Notes under the pieces: generated by a model | Databases searched by the model: none | Told to the model about the DNA's origin: nothing | What the model saw: the letters and a program-made list of their open reading frames with translations, nothing else | Position numbers and translations under genes: made by a program | NCBI RefSeq assembly: GCF_009827335.1 | Contig: NZ_WTYH01000001.1 | Location: forward strand, 1,922,001 to 1,986,000 | DNA from: Aurantiacibacter arachoides | Lineage (GTDB): Bacteria > Pseudomonadota > Alphaproteobacteria > Sphingomonadales > Sphingomonadaceae | DNA: 64,000 nt | Reading direction: 5' to 3' | Shown here: in pieces, positions 55,091 through 63,704 of the stretch | Numbering within the stretch: the stretch's first letter is position 1 | Layout: every line of letters begins with the position of its first letter

Positions 55091-57178
55091 ATGATCAGTA
55101 TCAGGGCGGGCCTTCTTGCCGCCGCCGCGCTGTCGTGTCCGATCGGGGTGGCCGCACAGGATGTCGTGCAAGAGGACAGCGATCGCGTTGCGGTCGAGCC
55201 GCGCGACGATGACGGCGAAGGCGACGCGATCGTGGTGGTGGGCAAGCTGACCGATTCCGCAATCAATCGCGACGAGATCGAGATCACGCAGGCGAACAAT
55301 CTGGGTGATCTGTTCCGGCGCACGCCGTCGGTTTCCGTCGGCGGTGCGATAGGTATTGCCGAAAAGATTTACGTTCGCGGCCTCGAGGATGCGCAGCTCA
55401 ACATCTCGATCGATGGTGCGCAGATCCAGGGAACGCTCTTCCACCACGTGGGGCGCGTCTCGGTCGAACCCGAACTGCTCGAGAGCGTCGACGTCCAGAC
55501 CGGTGCCGGCGAGGCGACATCGGGGTTCGGTGCGATCGGCGGCGCCATTCGCTTCCGCACGCGCGACGCCGTCGATCTGCTTGAACCGGGGCGCGATATC
55601 GGGGGCATCGTGCGCGCGGGCTGGTTCTCCAACGAGGGCTACAAGCTGTCAGCCACTGGCTATGGCAGGATCGCCGGCGATGTCGGTATCATCGCGTCCT
55701 ACGTTCATCAGAACCGCGATCCTTACGAGGATGGCGACGGCAACCTCGTTACGGGAAGCGGTGCCGAACAGAATGTCGGTTTCGTTAAGCTCGGGGGCAA
55801 TGTCGGCATCGGGCACGATTTCTCGCTCAGCTACGAGCAGCGCGACGAGACCGGCGAATTCGGCGCGCGGCCCAATTGGCCCGTGCTCGAAGGCGACACC
55901 TTATTTCCCGCTGAAGCAAAGCGCCGCACGGTAATCGGCAATTACCGCTACGACGCGGGCGGTCATATCGGTGTCGAATTGACCGCATACTGGTCGAAGG
56001 CGGAATTCGAGCTCGACCGTTTCGACCGTTGGGGGCTCTACGGGGCGAGGATCGAAAACTGGGGCGGCGACGCCCGGGTGAACGCTGCCCTCGGTGCGCA
56101 CCACCTGACGGCAGGGGTCGAGTATCGCAATGACAGCGTGACCAGTGCCTATCTCGCCGATCCAGCGATGTGGCAACCCTGGGCCTGGGACCCGGCCATC
56201 GGCAGTTTCTCGGAAGAGGGTGAACTGGTCGGTATCTACGCGCAGGATCGCTGGCAGGTGTCCAATCAGCTGCTCGTGAGTTTCGGTGCGCGCTTTGACC
56301 GCTACGATCTAGAGCTCGTCACTTACGGTGGCGGTTTGGTCAGCGACGGCGTCTCGTTCAACATCGGTGCGGACTACGAGATCTTGCCGGGTCTGGTCGC
56401 GAACGCAGGTTATGCCGAGGCGTTCCGGGGCAAGGAGATCGGCGATGCCTTCACGCTCGAACACAACGCCGCCTGGGCAATTCTCCAGCCTGGCCTTCGA
56501 CCCGAGCAGGTCAACAATATCGAAGCTGGCCTCGCTTACGACCGCAATGGCCTGTATGCTTCAGCAGCGTATTACCGGATGGAGATCGCGGACGTTATTC
56601 TCGACCAGCTCTATCGCGATCGCACGGCCACGCCGCTTCAGAACAACACCTTCTACGAGAACGTCGGTAATTTCCGGTCGGAGGGTTTCGAGATCAGGGC
56701 CGGATATCGGACCGGCGCGTTCGGCGTCAGCGCGTTCTACAATCATTATAATCCCGAACTGAACGGCGCGCCCGTCAACGGCTACGAGCACCTCGCGCTC
56801 GGCAATACGCTCGGCGACCAGTGGAACATCAGCGCAACCTTCGATCCGTCGCGCAATGTCGCTCTGGTAGCGAGCCTGACGAGGTTCGAACGCGTCGACG
56901 ATCTCGAAGTGCTGTTCCGCGACGCGGAATTGGATTACGTGCCCTCGACCCAGTTCATCAGCAAACCTGGCTACACGACCGTCGATCTTTTCGCCCGCTG
57001 GCGGCCCTTCCGGACGGATAGGTTGGAACTGCTCGCAGCAGTCTACAACCTGTTCGATCAGACATACATCGCGCATGCCAGCGTCGGTGACTACACTGCG
57101 ATCCCGGACTACGAGATCGTTCGCGGCGTGAACGAACCGGGTCGCAACATCCGTCTCGGTGCGTCTTTCCGCTTCTGA
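55091..57178 (+). CDS. TonB-dependent siderophore receptor
   Basis: This protein of about 695 residues starts MISIRAGLLAAAALSCPIGVAAQ (signal peptide). It has a TonB-box-like DAIVVVGKLTD and a plug domain with KIYVRGLEDAQLNISIDGAQ, then ESVDVQTGAGEATSGFGAIGG. The barrel ends NIRLGASFRF. ATG 55091 has GAGGGA seven bases upstream; ATG 55076 is an alternative. It resembles FepA/hydroxamate-type receptors, and the neighbouring SIP and PepSY genes plus the Fur box indicate siderophore uptake. The ligand is unknown. The next gene starts in its stop codon. Confidence 0.9.
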   Translation: MISIRAGLLAAAALSCPIGVAAQDVVQEDSDRVAVEPRDDDGEGDAIVVVGKLTDSAINRDEIEITQANNLGDLFRRTPSVSVGGAIGIAEKIYVRGLEDAQLNISIDGAQIQGTLFHHVGRVSVEPELLESVDVQTGAGEATSGFGAIGGAIRFRTRDAVDLLEPGRDIGGIVRAGWFSNEGYKLSATGYGRIAGDVGIIASYVHQNRDPYEDGDGNLVTGSGAEQNVGFVKLGGNVGIGHDFSLSYEQRDETGEFGARPNWPVLEGDTLFPAEAKRRTVIGNYRYDAGGHIGVELTAYWSKAEFELDRFDRWGLYGARIENWGGDARVNAALGAHHLTAGVEYRNDSVTSAYLADPAMWQPWAWDPAIGSFSEEGELVGIYAQDRWQVSNQLLVSFGARFDRYDLELVTYGGGLVSDGVSFNIGADYEILPGLVANAGYAEAFRGKEIGDAFTLEHNAAWAILQPGLRPEQVNNIEAGLAYDRNGLYASAAYYRMEIADVILDQLYRDRTATPLQNNTFYENVGNFRSEGFEIRAGYRTGAFGVSAFYNHYNPELNGAPVNGYEHLALGNTLGDQWNISATFDPSRNVALVASLTRFERVDDLEVLFRDAELDYVPSTQFISKPGYTTVDLFARWRPFRTDRLELLAAVYNLFDQTYIAHASVGDYTAIPDYEIVRGVNEPGRNIRLGASFRF

Positions 57179-58359
57179 TGCGCCCGCGCCCCGCCTTCCG
57201 GCTCTGGCATCGCTGGTTCGGGATCCTCGGCGGGGCGTGGCTGTTTCTGCTTGCTATCACGGGCAGCGCGATCGCCTGGTATGACGAGATCGATGGGTTG
57301 CTGAATCCGGACTTGCGTATCGCCGAGATTTCGCGCGGTTCGCCTGCTTCGATCGATGACCTTGTGGCAAATGCTCGGGTCGCTCTGCCCGGCTTCGAGC
57401 CCAGCAACATCCTTATCTCAAGGGAACCGGATCGCAATCACTGGTTGCTGGGCAGGCAGACCCTGGCGGACGGCTCCTCACGACCGGTGCAGGTATTCGC
57501 TGATCCGGGCACCGGTGCGTTCGCGGGATGGCGTGAGAGCGGCAAGGTGAGCCTGCACCGCCACCAAATTCCGGACCTGCTGTATGGTCTCCATACCGAT
57601 CTTCTAATGGGCGAAGCCGGAATGATCTTCGTTGGGCTCGTTTCGCTCGCCTGGCTGATCGATCATTTCCTTTCGCTTCCGCTCGCCTTTCCCCGGCTGA
57701 AGACTTGGCTGAGCGCGTGGTGCGTCGGCGGCCATGCCGGATCGCTGCGCCAATTATGGGACCGACACCGGGCGGGCGGTGTTTGGCTATGGCCCGTAAG
57801 CGCAGTCCTCGCCCTTACGGGTGTGACGCTGTCCTTCCCGATGGAAAGCCGCGAGATTGTGCAAATCGTCTCGCCGATCAGCGATCGCCTGCACTATACG
57901 CTGGAGCAACGCGCCCCGCCGACCAACCCCATCCCTCTCGAAGCCGCGATAGCCGCCGCGACCGACGATCGCCGTCTCCTTCACAGTCTCCGGCTCCTTC
58001 CCGAAGTCGGGCTCTATGCGGTGCGCACTTTCGACGAGCGCGATGTCGATAATCAGGACCGCTTGTGGACATACGTCGACATGCAAACGGGCCGGGTAAC
58101 CGCCGAGCGACACGACGCTGGAACAAGCGATGGCGACGCGTTCTTCGTCTGGCAATACGCTCTTCATTCGGGGCACGCCTTCGGACTGGTCGGACGTTTG
58201 ATCGTGACGCTGGCCGGCATCGTGACCGCGTATCTGTGCTTTACCGGCTATCGCTTGTGGTGGCGCCGACGACGCAAGAAAAGCGGAAGGAAGCGGCGTG
58301 AGATTTCAACACCTCTGCGCGAGCAGGCGCCGGACACTGGTAAGAGCGGGCGAGATTGA
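57178..58359 (+). CDS. PepSY-domain inner-membrane protein (iron-uptake associated)
   Basis: This 393-residue protein has the PepSY-associated membrane plan: a first helix FGILGGAWLFLLAITGSAIAW, PepSY-like periplasmic parts, and late helices including LIVTLAGIVTAYLCFTGYRLWW. Such proteins accompany siderophore receptors and probably help reduce ferric siderophores or move electrons across the inner membrane. It overlaps the receptor stop (TGATG). Its final codons and stop run into an IS6-type remnant that begins at about 58347, so the native C terminus has been slightly altered. Confidence 0.85.
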   Translation: MRPRPAFRLWHRWFGILGGAWLFLLAITGSAIAWYDEIDGLLNPDLRIAEISRGSPASIDDLVANARVALPGFEPSNILISREPDRNHWLLGRQTLADGSSRPVQVFADPGTGAFAGWRESGKVSLHRHQIPDLLYGLHTDLLMGEAGMIFVGLVSLAWLIDHFLSLPLAFPRLKTWLSAWCVGGHAGSLRQLWDRHRAGGVWLWPVSAVLALTGVTLSFPMESREIVQIVSPISDRLHYTLEQRAPPTNPIPLEAAIAAATDDRRLLHSLRLLPEVGLYAVRTFDERDVDNQDRLWTYVDMQTGRVTAERHDAGTSDGDAFFVWQYALHSGHAFGLVGRLIVTLAGIVTAYLCFTGYRLWWRRRRKKSGRKRREISTPLREQAPDTGKSGRD

Positions 58360-58772
58360 AGTGCTTGTGTACGTTGGCGTGCACCGAGGCGAACTTCTGT
58401 AGCGACTTCATTTGTCGGAACCGTAGCATCGCCCGTTCTTGAAGTCGGAATAGCAGGTGGCTGTTCTCCACCCGGTTATTGGCCCAGCGTCCCACCTCCC
58501 GCTTGGTGGTGTTGCCGAGCTCGGTCATCGCTGCCTGGTACGAGCGAAGACCGTCAGTGGTGATCTCCGCCGGTGTGCCGTGGCGTCTGAGGGCCTTCTT
58601 CATGAAACGCAGCGCAGCTTACTTGTCTCTGCTCTTCGCGACGTAGCTCTCGAGCACCTCAACCTCCTGGTGGACCGCTCGCTAAGGTAATGCATCTCGC
58701 AATTGATGGCATGGCCGCGCTTCTAGCTGATCAGGCGCGTTCGCCAGCGGGTGCGTTTGCTCTGACAGGACC
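58347..58772 (-). mobile_element. IS6-family remnant with frameshift and left end
   Basis: On the minus strand this stretch encodes transposase sequence from about EMHYL (near 58690-58700) through MKKALRRHGTPAEITTDGLR and GRWANNRVENSH to HFNLAR, where homology stops. One base is missing just after EMHYL, shifting the frame. Most of the N-terminal third is deleted, but a left end (GCGTTTGCTCTGACAGGACC, 58753-58772) remains. It has diverged more than the copies at 53.7 and 63.7 kb and cannot be functional. Confidence 0.8.
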
Positions 58773-58892
58773 GGCGGCTGCCTTTCGAAGTCTGGAGATG
58801 TCCCTGCCCTTTCCGATCAGATGGGTTTCGCTTGCTGGTGCATTAGGCGGATTAGTGCCGTTTTGGGACCGTACCTCGTCGACATAACCGCC

Positions 58893-59306
58893 TTACTCAT
58901 TTCCAAAGCCGATCATTAGCTCCGTGAGGTCTCTCATGGCGACTTGGGACGTCGGTTCGTCCATCGTTCGCTGGATGACACGATGGATAAGCCGGGACGG
59001 GCCAAAATAGCCAAGTGACCATTGCGCGCATCGCCGTGTTTGTAAGAAACGACGCTCAAGAACACGTATCTCTGTGTGCCTCTTATCGCGCCCGATACTT
59101 GACATAAGGAGCTTCACGTCATTTTCACGCCCCTCAAGAAGCTGCGCGAAGCAATCTCCATCGAACAGTAGGCACCCGGTAATTTGCATCGCCTTGTTGC
59201 GGGCGCAGGACTGCTCAACTAAGGTTGCAGCCATCGAACTGGCCAATTGGGAGGGTGTCAAGCTCTTGCTCACGTAAAGCAAGCTAATCTCCGGATTCGT
59301 CTTCAA
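58893..59306 (-). CDS. BLUF-domain blue-light photoreceptor
   Basis: This 137-residue single-domain BLUF protein should bind FAD and sense blue light. The key residues are Tyr11 (SLLYVSKS), Asn37 (ARNKAMQITGCLLFDG) and Gln55 (CFAQLLEG); the 18-residue Asn-Gln spacing equals that of AppA. A Trp is present in the late segment QWSLGYFG. No output domain is fused, so it must act by contact with a partner. Its start overlaps the response-regulator stop by ATGA, which makes that two-component system the natural partner (inference). Confidence 0.9.
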   Translation of the reverse strand: MKTNPEISLLYVSKSLTPSQLASSMAATLVEQSCARNKAMQITGCLLFDGDCFAQLLEGRENDVKLLMSSIGRDKRHTEIRVLERRFLQTRRCAQWSLGYFGPSRLIHRVIQRTMDEPTSQVAMRDLTELMIGFGNE

Positions 59307-60031
59307 GATTCAGATTCCGGGTTTCGAACAGTATAACCATTCTGGAGCAGCGGCACGACACCCGCGAGAATTGCGAATCTAACCACTTCCGCGAAAGAAT
59401 TCGCTTCGAGACGGTTCATTAAATTTGCCCGATGCGCGTCGACAGTACGATGACTGATGTTGAACTGACGGCCGAGTTGCTTACTCGAATATCCGGATAG
59501 CAGGCCCTGCAAAACCTCGTATTCGCGACGGGTCAGGCGACTTACACGATCAATCGCATCAGCTAACGATGGATTTTTATTGCCAAGCGCGATCCCTTCG
59601 AAAGCGAGATCGAGCACCTCGAAAAGCTCAGTGTCGTCAAAGGGCTTTTCAAGAAAGTCGAACGCGCCCAGCTTCATCGCGGCTACCGCATTGGAAATCT
59701 CACCGTGGCCGGTGATGATGACAACAGGCAACGAGTCCTTCTTCTGATTAAGTCTCCTAAGAACTTCCAGCCCGTCGATCTCCGGCATCCGAAGGTCCAG
59801 CAGAACACATCCGTTTGCGAGTGAGGCAACTTCGTTTAAAAAATCTAATCCCGACGCAAATGATCGAGGATTAAACCCCCCCACCGTGAGCGCAAAAAAA
59901 AGCGCCCTGCGGACCATGCTATCATCGTCGACGATATAAACTGGTTTCATCTCCGGACCATCGTGCGACTTCGTTTCGAAAGCTGCGGAGACGTCCGCGC
60001 GATCCGCTGCAGCGTCAGATAACGAATTCAT
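59303..60031 (-). CDS. FixJ-like response regulator
   Basis: This 242-residue regulator has an N-terminal extension of about 27 residues. The receiver domain has acidic residues in YIVDDDSMV, the phosphorylation site Asp79 in LLDLRMPEIDG and Lys129 in FLEKPF. The LuxR-type helix-turn-helix includes LTRREYEVLQGLLSGYSSKQLGRQ and HRTVDAHRANLMNRL, the FixJ/NarL pattern. It overlaps the kinase stop and the BLUF start by four bases on each side. Its targets are unknown. Confidence 0.9.
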   Translation of the reverse strand: MNSLSDAAADRADVSAAFETKSHDGPEMKPVYIVDDDSMVRRALFFALTVGGFNPRSFASGLDFLNEVASLANGCVLLDLRMPEIDGLEVLRRLNQKKDSLPVVIITGHGEISNAVAAMKLGAFDFLEKPFDDTELFEVLDLAFEGIALGNKNPSLADAIDRVSRLTRREYEVLQGLLSGYSSKQLGRQFNISHRTVDAHRANLMNRLEANSFAEVVRFAILAGVVPLLQNGYTVRNPESES

Positions 60032-61155
60032 CTCTCGTGCCTTGCCGGACCAACCGGAACAGAAAATCGGAAATCGCTGCCTGTCGATCGGCTGTCTTCA
60101 AGCCAAATACGTCCGTCATGCGCATCGAGGATCGAGCGGCAAATAGCCAGCCCGAGACCAGTTCCACCCTCCTTGTCGGTCTCGACCCAGGTGAAGACAT
60201 CCCGGGCCGAACCGGCGGTCAGACCCTGACCCGTGTCCTTGACACTTACGATGACACTCGGCCCGCTGCGCCAGGCCGAGATGAGAATGATATTGCGTCG
60301 ATGTTCGCTGCTCGCGTCACATGCATTTAGGTTGAGATTGACAAGAACTTGGAGAATTTGTGTTCGGTTGCCATGAACGGAAAGGTCTGCAGGAACCTCC
60401 TCCTCGAATTCTTTGCCTGAAGAGCAGCCGCCTGCCCGTACCAACTTAACGCTCTCGCTGACGACGGACCTGAGATTAAACCCGGCTCTAGTTGTTTCCC
60501 CGCGCTTAGTGTGATCGCGCATTGTTTGAATAATGCTTCCCGCTCGGAGGGCGGCATCGTCGATAGACTGAAGCGCGTCCATCAACTGGGCGGTTACATT
60601 CCTGCCCTGAGATACAAGCCTGCGGCTTGCACTGGCATAGGCGCAGATGGCAGCGAGTGGTTGGTTGAGTTCGTGGGCCAGAGTCGCGGCCATCATCCCC
60701 ATCGCGTTGACACGCGCTACGTGACTGAATTCGTCCTGGATTGCCACCAGTCGCGCAGTGGCTATCACTTCGGTCGTAGCATCATAACCTTCGCAGAACA
60801 GGCCAGAAACTTCGCCGCTCGCCTCGCGCACAGGCTGATAGATGAAACTGACGTAACGACGTGTCGGATGCACCTCTCCGCTCAGATTAAAGTCCATTGG
60901 CATCTTGGTGCCCACGAAGGGTTCGCCAGTACTGAACACCCGGTCCAGCAAATCTACTATTCCCTGAGCTTGAATCTCAGGTAATACATCCCTGACACGC
61001 TTGCCGACCAAATCAGCTCGACCCACCAAGCTTTTGTAAGACTCATTAGCATACGAAAAAACATGGTTTGGGCCGTTTGTTGCCGCAATTATACCAGGCG
61101 CTTTCTCATATATTTTTCTAAATTCTTCTGATAATATTATACTTTGGTCTGCCAT
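60028..61155 (-). CDS. FixL-like PAS sensor histidine kinase
   Basis: This 375-residue soluble kinase has one N-terminal PAS domain (about residues 12-125). The HisKA domain has the phosphoacceptor in AATLAHELNQPLAAICAYA (His161). The HATPase domain shows QILQVLVNLNLNACDAS (N box), VSVKDTGQGL (G1) and GGTGLGLAICRSIL (G2). The ELNQPLAAI motif is the FixL/DctB class. The PAS domain lacks the LOV-type NCRFLQ motif, so it is not itself a LOV photoreceptor. It heads the kinase-regulator-BLUF operon. Confidence 0.9.
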   Translation of the reverse strand: MADQSIILSEEFRKIYEKAPGIIAATNGPNHVFSYANESYKSLVGRADLVGKRVRDVLPEIQAQGIVDLLDRVFSTGEPFVGTKMPMDFNLSGEVHPTRRYVSFIYQPVREASGEVSGLFCEGYDATTEVIATARLVAIQDEFSHVARVNAMGMMAATLAHELNQPLAAICAYASASRRLVSQGRNVTAQLMDALQSIDDAALRAGSIIQTMRDHTKRGETTRAGFNLRSVVSESVKLVRAGGCSSGKEFEEEVPADLSVHGNRTQILQVLVNLNLNACDASSEHRRNIILISAWRSGPSVIVSVKDTGQGLTAGSARDVFTWVETDKEGGTGLGLAICRSILDAHDGRIWLEDSRSTGSDFRFSVPVGPARHER

Positions 61156-61448
61156 TATATTGGCTGCCCTATAAAAATTCGCGCCTCAATTCTGCGTATG
61201 CTTTGCGTTGAGGCGACGGTTCGCCTGCATGGCCGGCGCCGCGAAAGTCATGAAGCAAATCCGTTTTGGTGATCGGCTCGTATCGCTGACCGTCGTCTGA
61301 AATCCTGACGCACAAGCCGGCCTCGCCGACGGGTACGTTTCGAAGAAGTTTCTAATTTTCCGTTTACACCGAACATCGTGAAAAGACAAACGCGAGGTTC
61401 ACCGAGGCTTTAGCGGAAGATCCTATCCGCAGCATTCGGAGGTCCCAA

Positions 61449-63683
61449 ATGCCAGCCAAATGTGAATCAGACGCAGCGCGCGTAGACGCTCTTCACGCGT
61501 TGCAAATTCTCGATACGCCGCGACAGGAGTGCTTCGAACGGATTACATCGCTCTGCACACAACTCTTCGGGTGCTCAATTTCTCTGATCAGTCTAGTCGA
61601 TTCTGATCGCCAGTGGTTTCTTGCCAAGACAGGTGTAGATATTTGCCAGACGCCTCGTGAAATCTCGTTTTGCAGTCACGCAATTCAGGCGGGACGCACC
61701 TTCATGATTTCCGACGCGCTTGAGGATGATCGATTTCGCGCCAACCCATTGGTGATCGGTGGACCGTATATCCGATCGTATCTTGGACAGCCCATCACCA
61801 CTCACGATGGGGTACTTTTGGGAACCTTGTGCCTTGCAGATCCGCGCCCCGGCTTTTTCGACGAGAGTCACCACGCCAAGCTTCGGCCTTTCGGGAACAT
61901 CGTGGAGGATTTGCTGGAGGCCCATCAGAAGCGGCTCGAAGCCTGTTATCTCACAGCACACCTAAGTGAACGCTCCGACAGTCTGGCCAAATCCAATCGC
62001 CTATTTGCTCAGGCTGAACGAGTGGCCAAAATAGGCTCTTGGGAGCTCGAGCCGAAATCTGGCCGGCTCGCCTATTCGGACGAAAGCCTTTCGATCCTCG
62101 ATGTTGCAGAAGGCGGGGCAACCTGCCTAGACGCTGCATTGGATCTGTACTCGCCCGAGGATCGACCATTGGTCGAGAAAGCCTTGGAGGAAGTTGTCAA
62201 AAACCGCGGCTCCTCAAATATCGAAGCCCATATTGTCACACGGTCAGGTCAACGAAAGCGGATCAAGATTGTTGGTGAATACCTCGAGGCCCGGGCCGAC
62301 TGTCCTGCGCGGGTTGTAGGCATACTTCATGACGTGACCCAAGCCTACCATTCACAGATGGCGCTCGAACGTGCGGCTGACTACGATTCGCTCACGAACT
62401 TGCTGAATCGCCAGGCATTCGATCGTCACCTTGGCGAGCGGCTGCGATCACACCGTAAGTCAGGGGGTAACTTCTTTGTGCTTCTCCTGGATCTTGATGG
62501 TTTCAAGGACATCAACGACACTTTTGGACACTTGGTGGGAGATGTCGTGCTCGAGGAAATCAGTTCCAGGATAACTGCAGCCGTATCAACCGACGCCGTA
62601 GTTGCCCGCTGGGGCGGAGACGAGTTTGCCATAATCACCGCGATGGGTGCGTCTGCGGAGGACGCCACGGCAATTGGTGATGATCTAATCCGTGCCGTCT
62701 CGAAGGACGTTGCAATCGCTGGTCGAAATGTTGCCGTCAGCGCTACCTGCGGTCTCGCACAAAGCGGAGAGTCACTCGTTGCACGCGAGCTTTTGCGCCG
62801 GGCGGACTTGGCATTGTATCATGGCAAGGCGAGGGAGCCTGGCCGCACCCATCATTATCACGTTAGCTTGGAGAGGGAAAACCGTTTGCGGCAGGAAGCG
62901 ATCGGCTTGGTTCGCAATGCGCTGAGTGAGGATCGGCTTTTCGCTGGCTATCAGCCTATCGTTCTTCTTTCGAACAACACATTGGTAGGCTTCGAAGCTC
63001 TCATGCGGTTGAACACACGCTCTGGCGAGCAGCTAACTGCGACACAAGTCCTGCCCGCAATCCTCGATCCAATCCTCTCCCGCGAGATCAGTGACCGGAT
63101 GATAGAGTTGGTTTGCAAGGAATTTCCGGCGATTCAGGAGGCGCAACCCGATGCCCAATACGTCAGCCTTAACGCCACTGAGGCGGACCTTCTAAGCCGC
63201 GATTTTTCCGACCGCCTTCTGGGCATGCTGAACTCGCAAAAAATTTCGCCCAGACACGTTACGCTTGAGATTACGGAAACCATGCTCCTCGTCAACGATG
63301 GCGCTACCGTTCAAGGAGTACTGTCCAAGCTCCGCGCAGCAGGAATGCGGATTGCCCTCGATGACTTTGGGACGGGATTTTCGTCGCTCTCGCACCTTCG
63401 AGACTTTCCAATCGACAAGGTGAAGATCGACGGAAGCTTCATTCAGAAGATGTGCTCGGAGCACCAGTCGCGACTGATTGTGCAAGCCTTGATTGGGATG
63501 GCAAAGAATTTGGGCAAAGAGGTGATCGCTGAGGGGATTGAAACCGAGGAGCAACGGCAACTCCTTCTGCAGATGGGCTGCAATTACGGCCAAGGGTTCC
63601 TATTCAGCCCCGCCGAAACGCCCTGCAGGCTTAAGCTTCTTAAGTTGAGCAAGATACAGGCATTACGCCAGGAGGCCGCCTAG
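61449..63683 (+). CDS. GAF-PAS-GGDEF-EAL cyclic-di-GMP enzyme
   Basis: This 744-residue soluble protein has GAF (about residues 27-160), PAS (about 185-300; VAKIGSWELEPKSGRLAYSDE), GGDEF (about 311-470) and EAL (about 490-735) domains. The GGDEF motif is intact at 389-393, but no RxxD inhibitory site precedes it. The EAL domain keeps EAL (516-518), DDFGTGFSSL, Lys659 and Glu695. Both synthesis and breakdown of c-di-GMP are therefore possible. GGAGG lies seven bases before the ATG. It is divergent from the kinase-regulator-BLUF operon, suggesting shared light or redox control of c-di-GMP. Confidence 0.9.
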   Translation: MPAKCESDAARVDALHALQILDTPRQECFERITSLCTQLFGCSISLISLVDSDRQWFLAKTGVDICQTPREISFCSHAIQAGRTFMISDALEDDRFRANPLVIGGPYIRSYLGQPITTHDGVLLGTLCLADPRPGFFDESHHAKLRPFGNIVEDLLEAHQKRLEACYLTAHLSERSDSLAKSNRLFAQAERVAKIGSWELEPKSGRLAYSDESLSILDVAEGGATCLDAALDLYSPEDRPLVEKALEEVVKNRGSSNIEAHIVTRSGQRKRIKIVGEYLEARADCPARVVGILHDVTQAYHSQMALERAADYDSLTNLLNRQAFDRHLGERLRSHRKSGGNFFVLLLDLDGFKDINDTFGHLVGDVVLEEISSRITAAVSTDAVVARWGGDEFAIITAMGASAEDATAIGDDLIRAVSKDVAIAGRNVAVSATCGLAQSGESLVARELLRRADLALYHGKAREPGRTHHYHVSLERENRLRQEAIGLVRNALSEDRLFAGYQPIVLLSNNTLVGFEALMRLNTRSGEQLTATQVLPAILDPILSREISDRMIELVCKEFPAIQEAQPDAQYVSLNATEADLLSRDFSDRLLGMLNSQKISPRHVTLEITETMLLVNDGATVQGVLSKLRAAGMRIALDDFGTGFSSLSHLRDFPIDKVKIDGSFIQKMCSEHQSRLIVQALIGMAKNLGKEVIAEGIETEEQRQLLLQMGCNYGQGFLFSPAETPCRLKLLKLSKIQALRQEAA

Positions 63684-63704
63684 GCAGCGCCTACAGCAAG
63701 TGGT

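Noticed and set aside
60028..61155. LOV photoreceptor kinase
   Set aside because: The PAS domain lacks the conserved Cys motif NCRFLQ, so it is called a generic PAS kinase.
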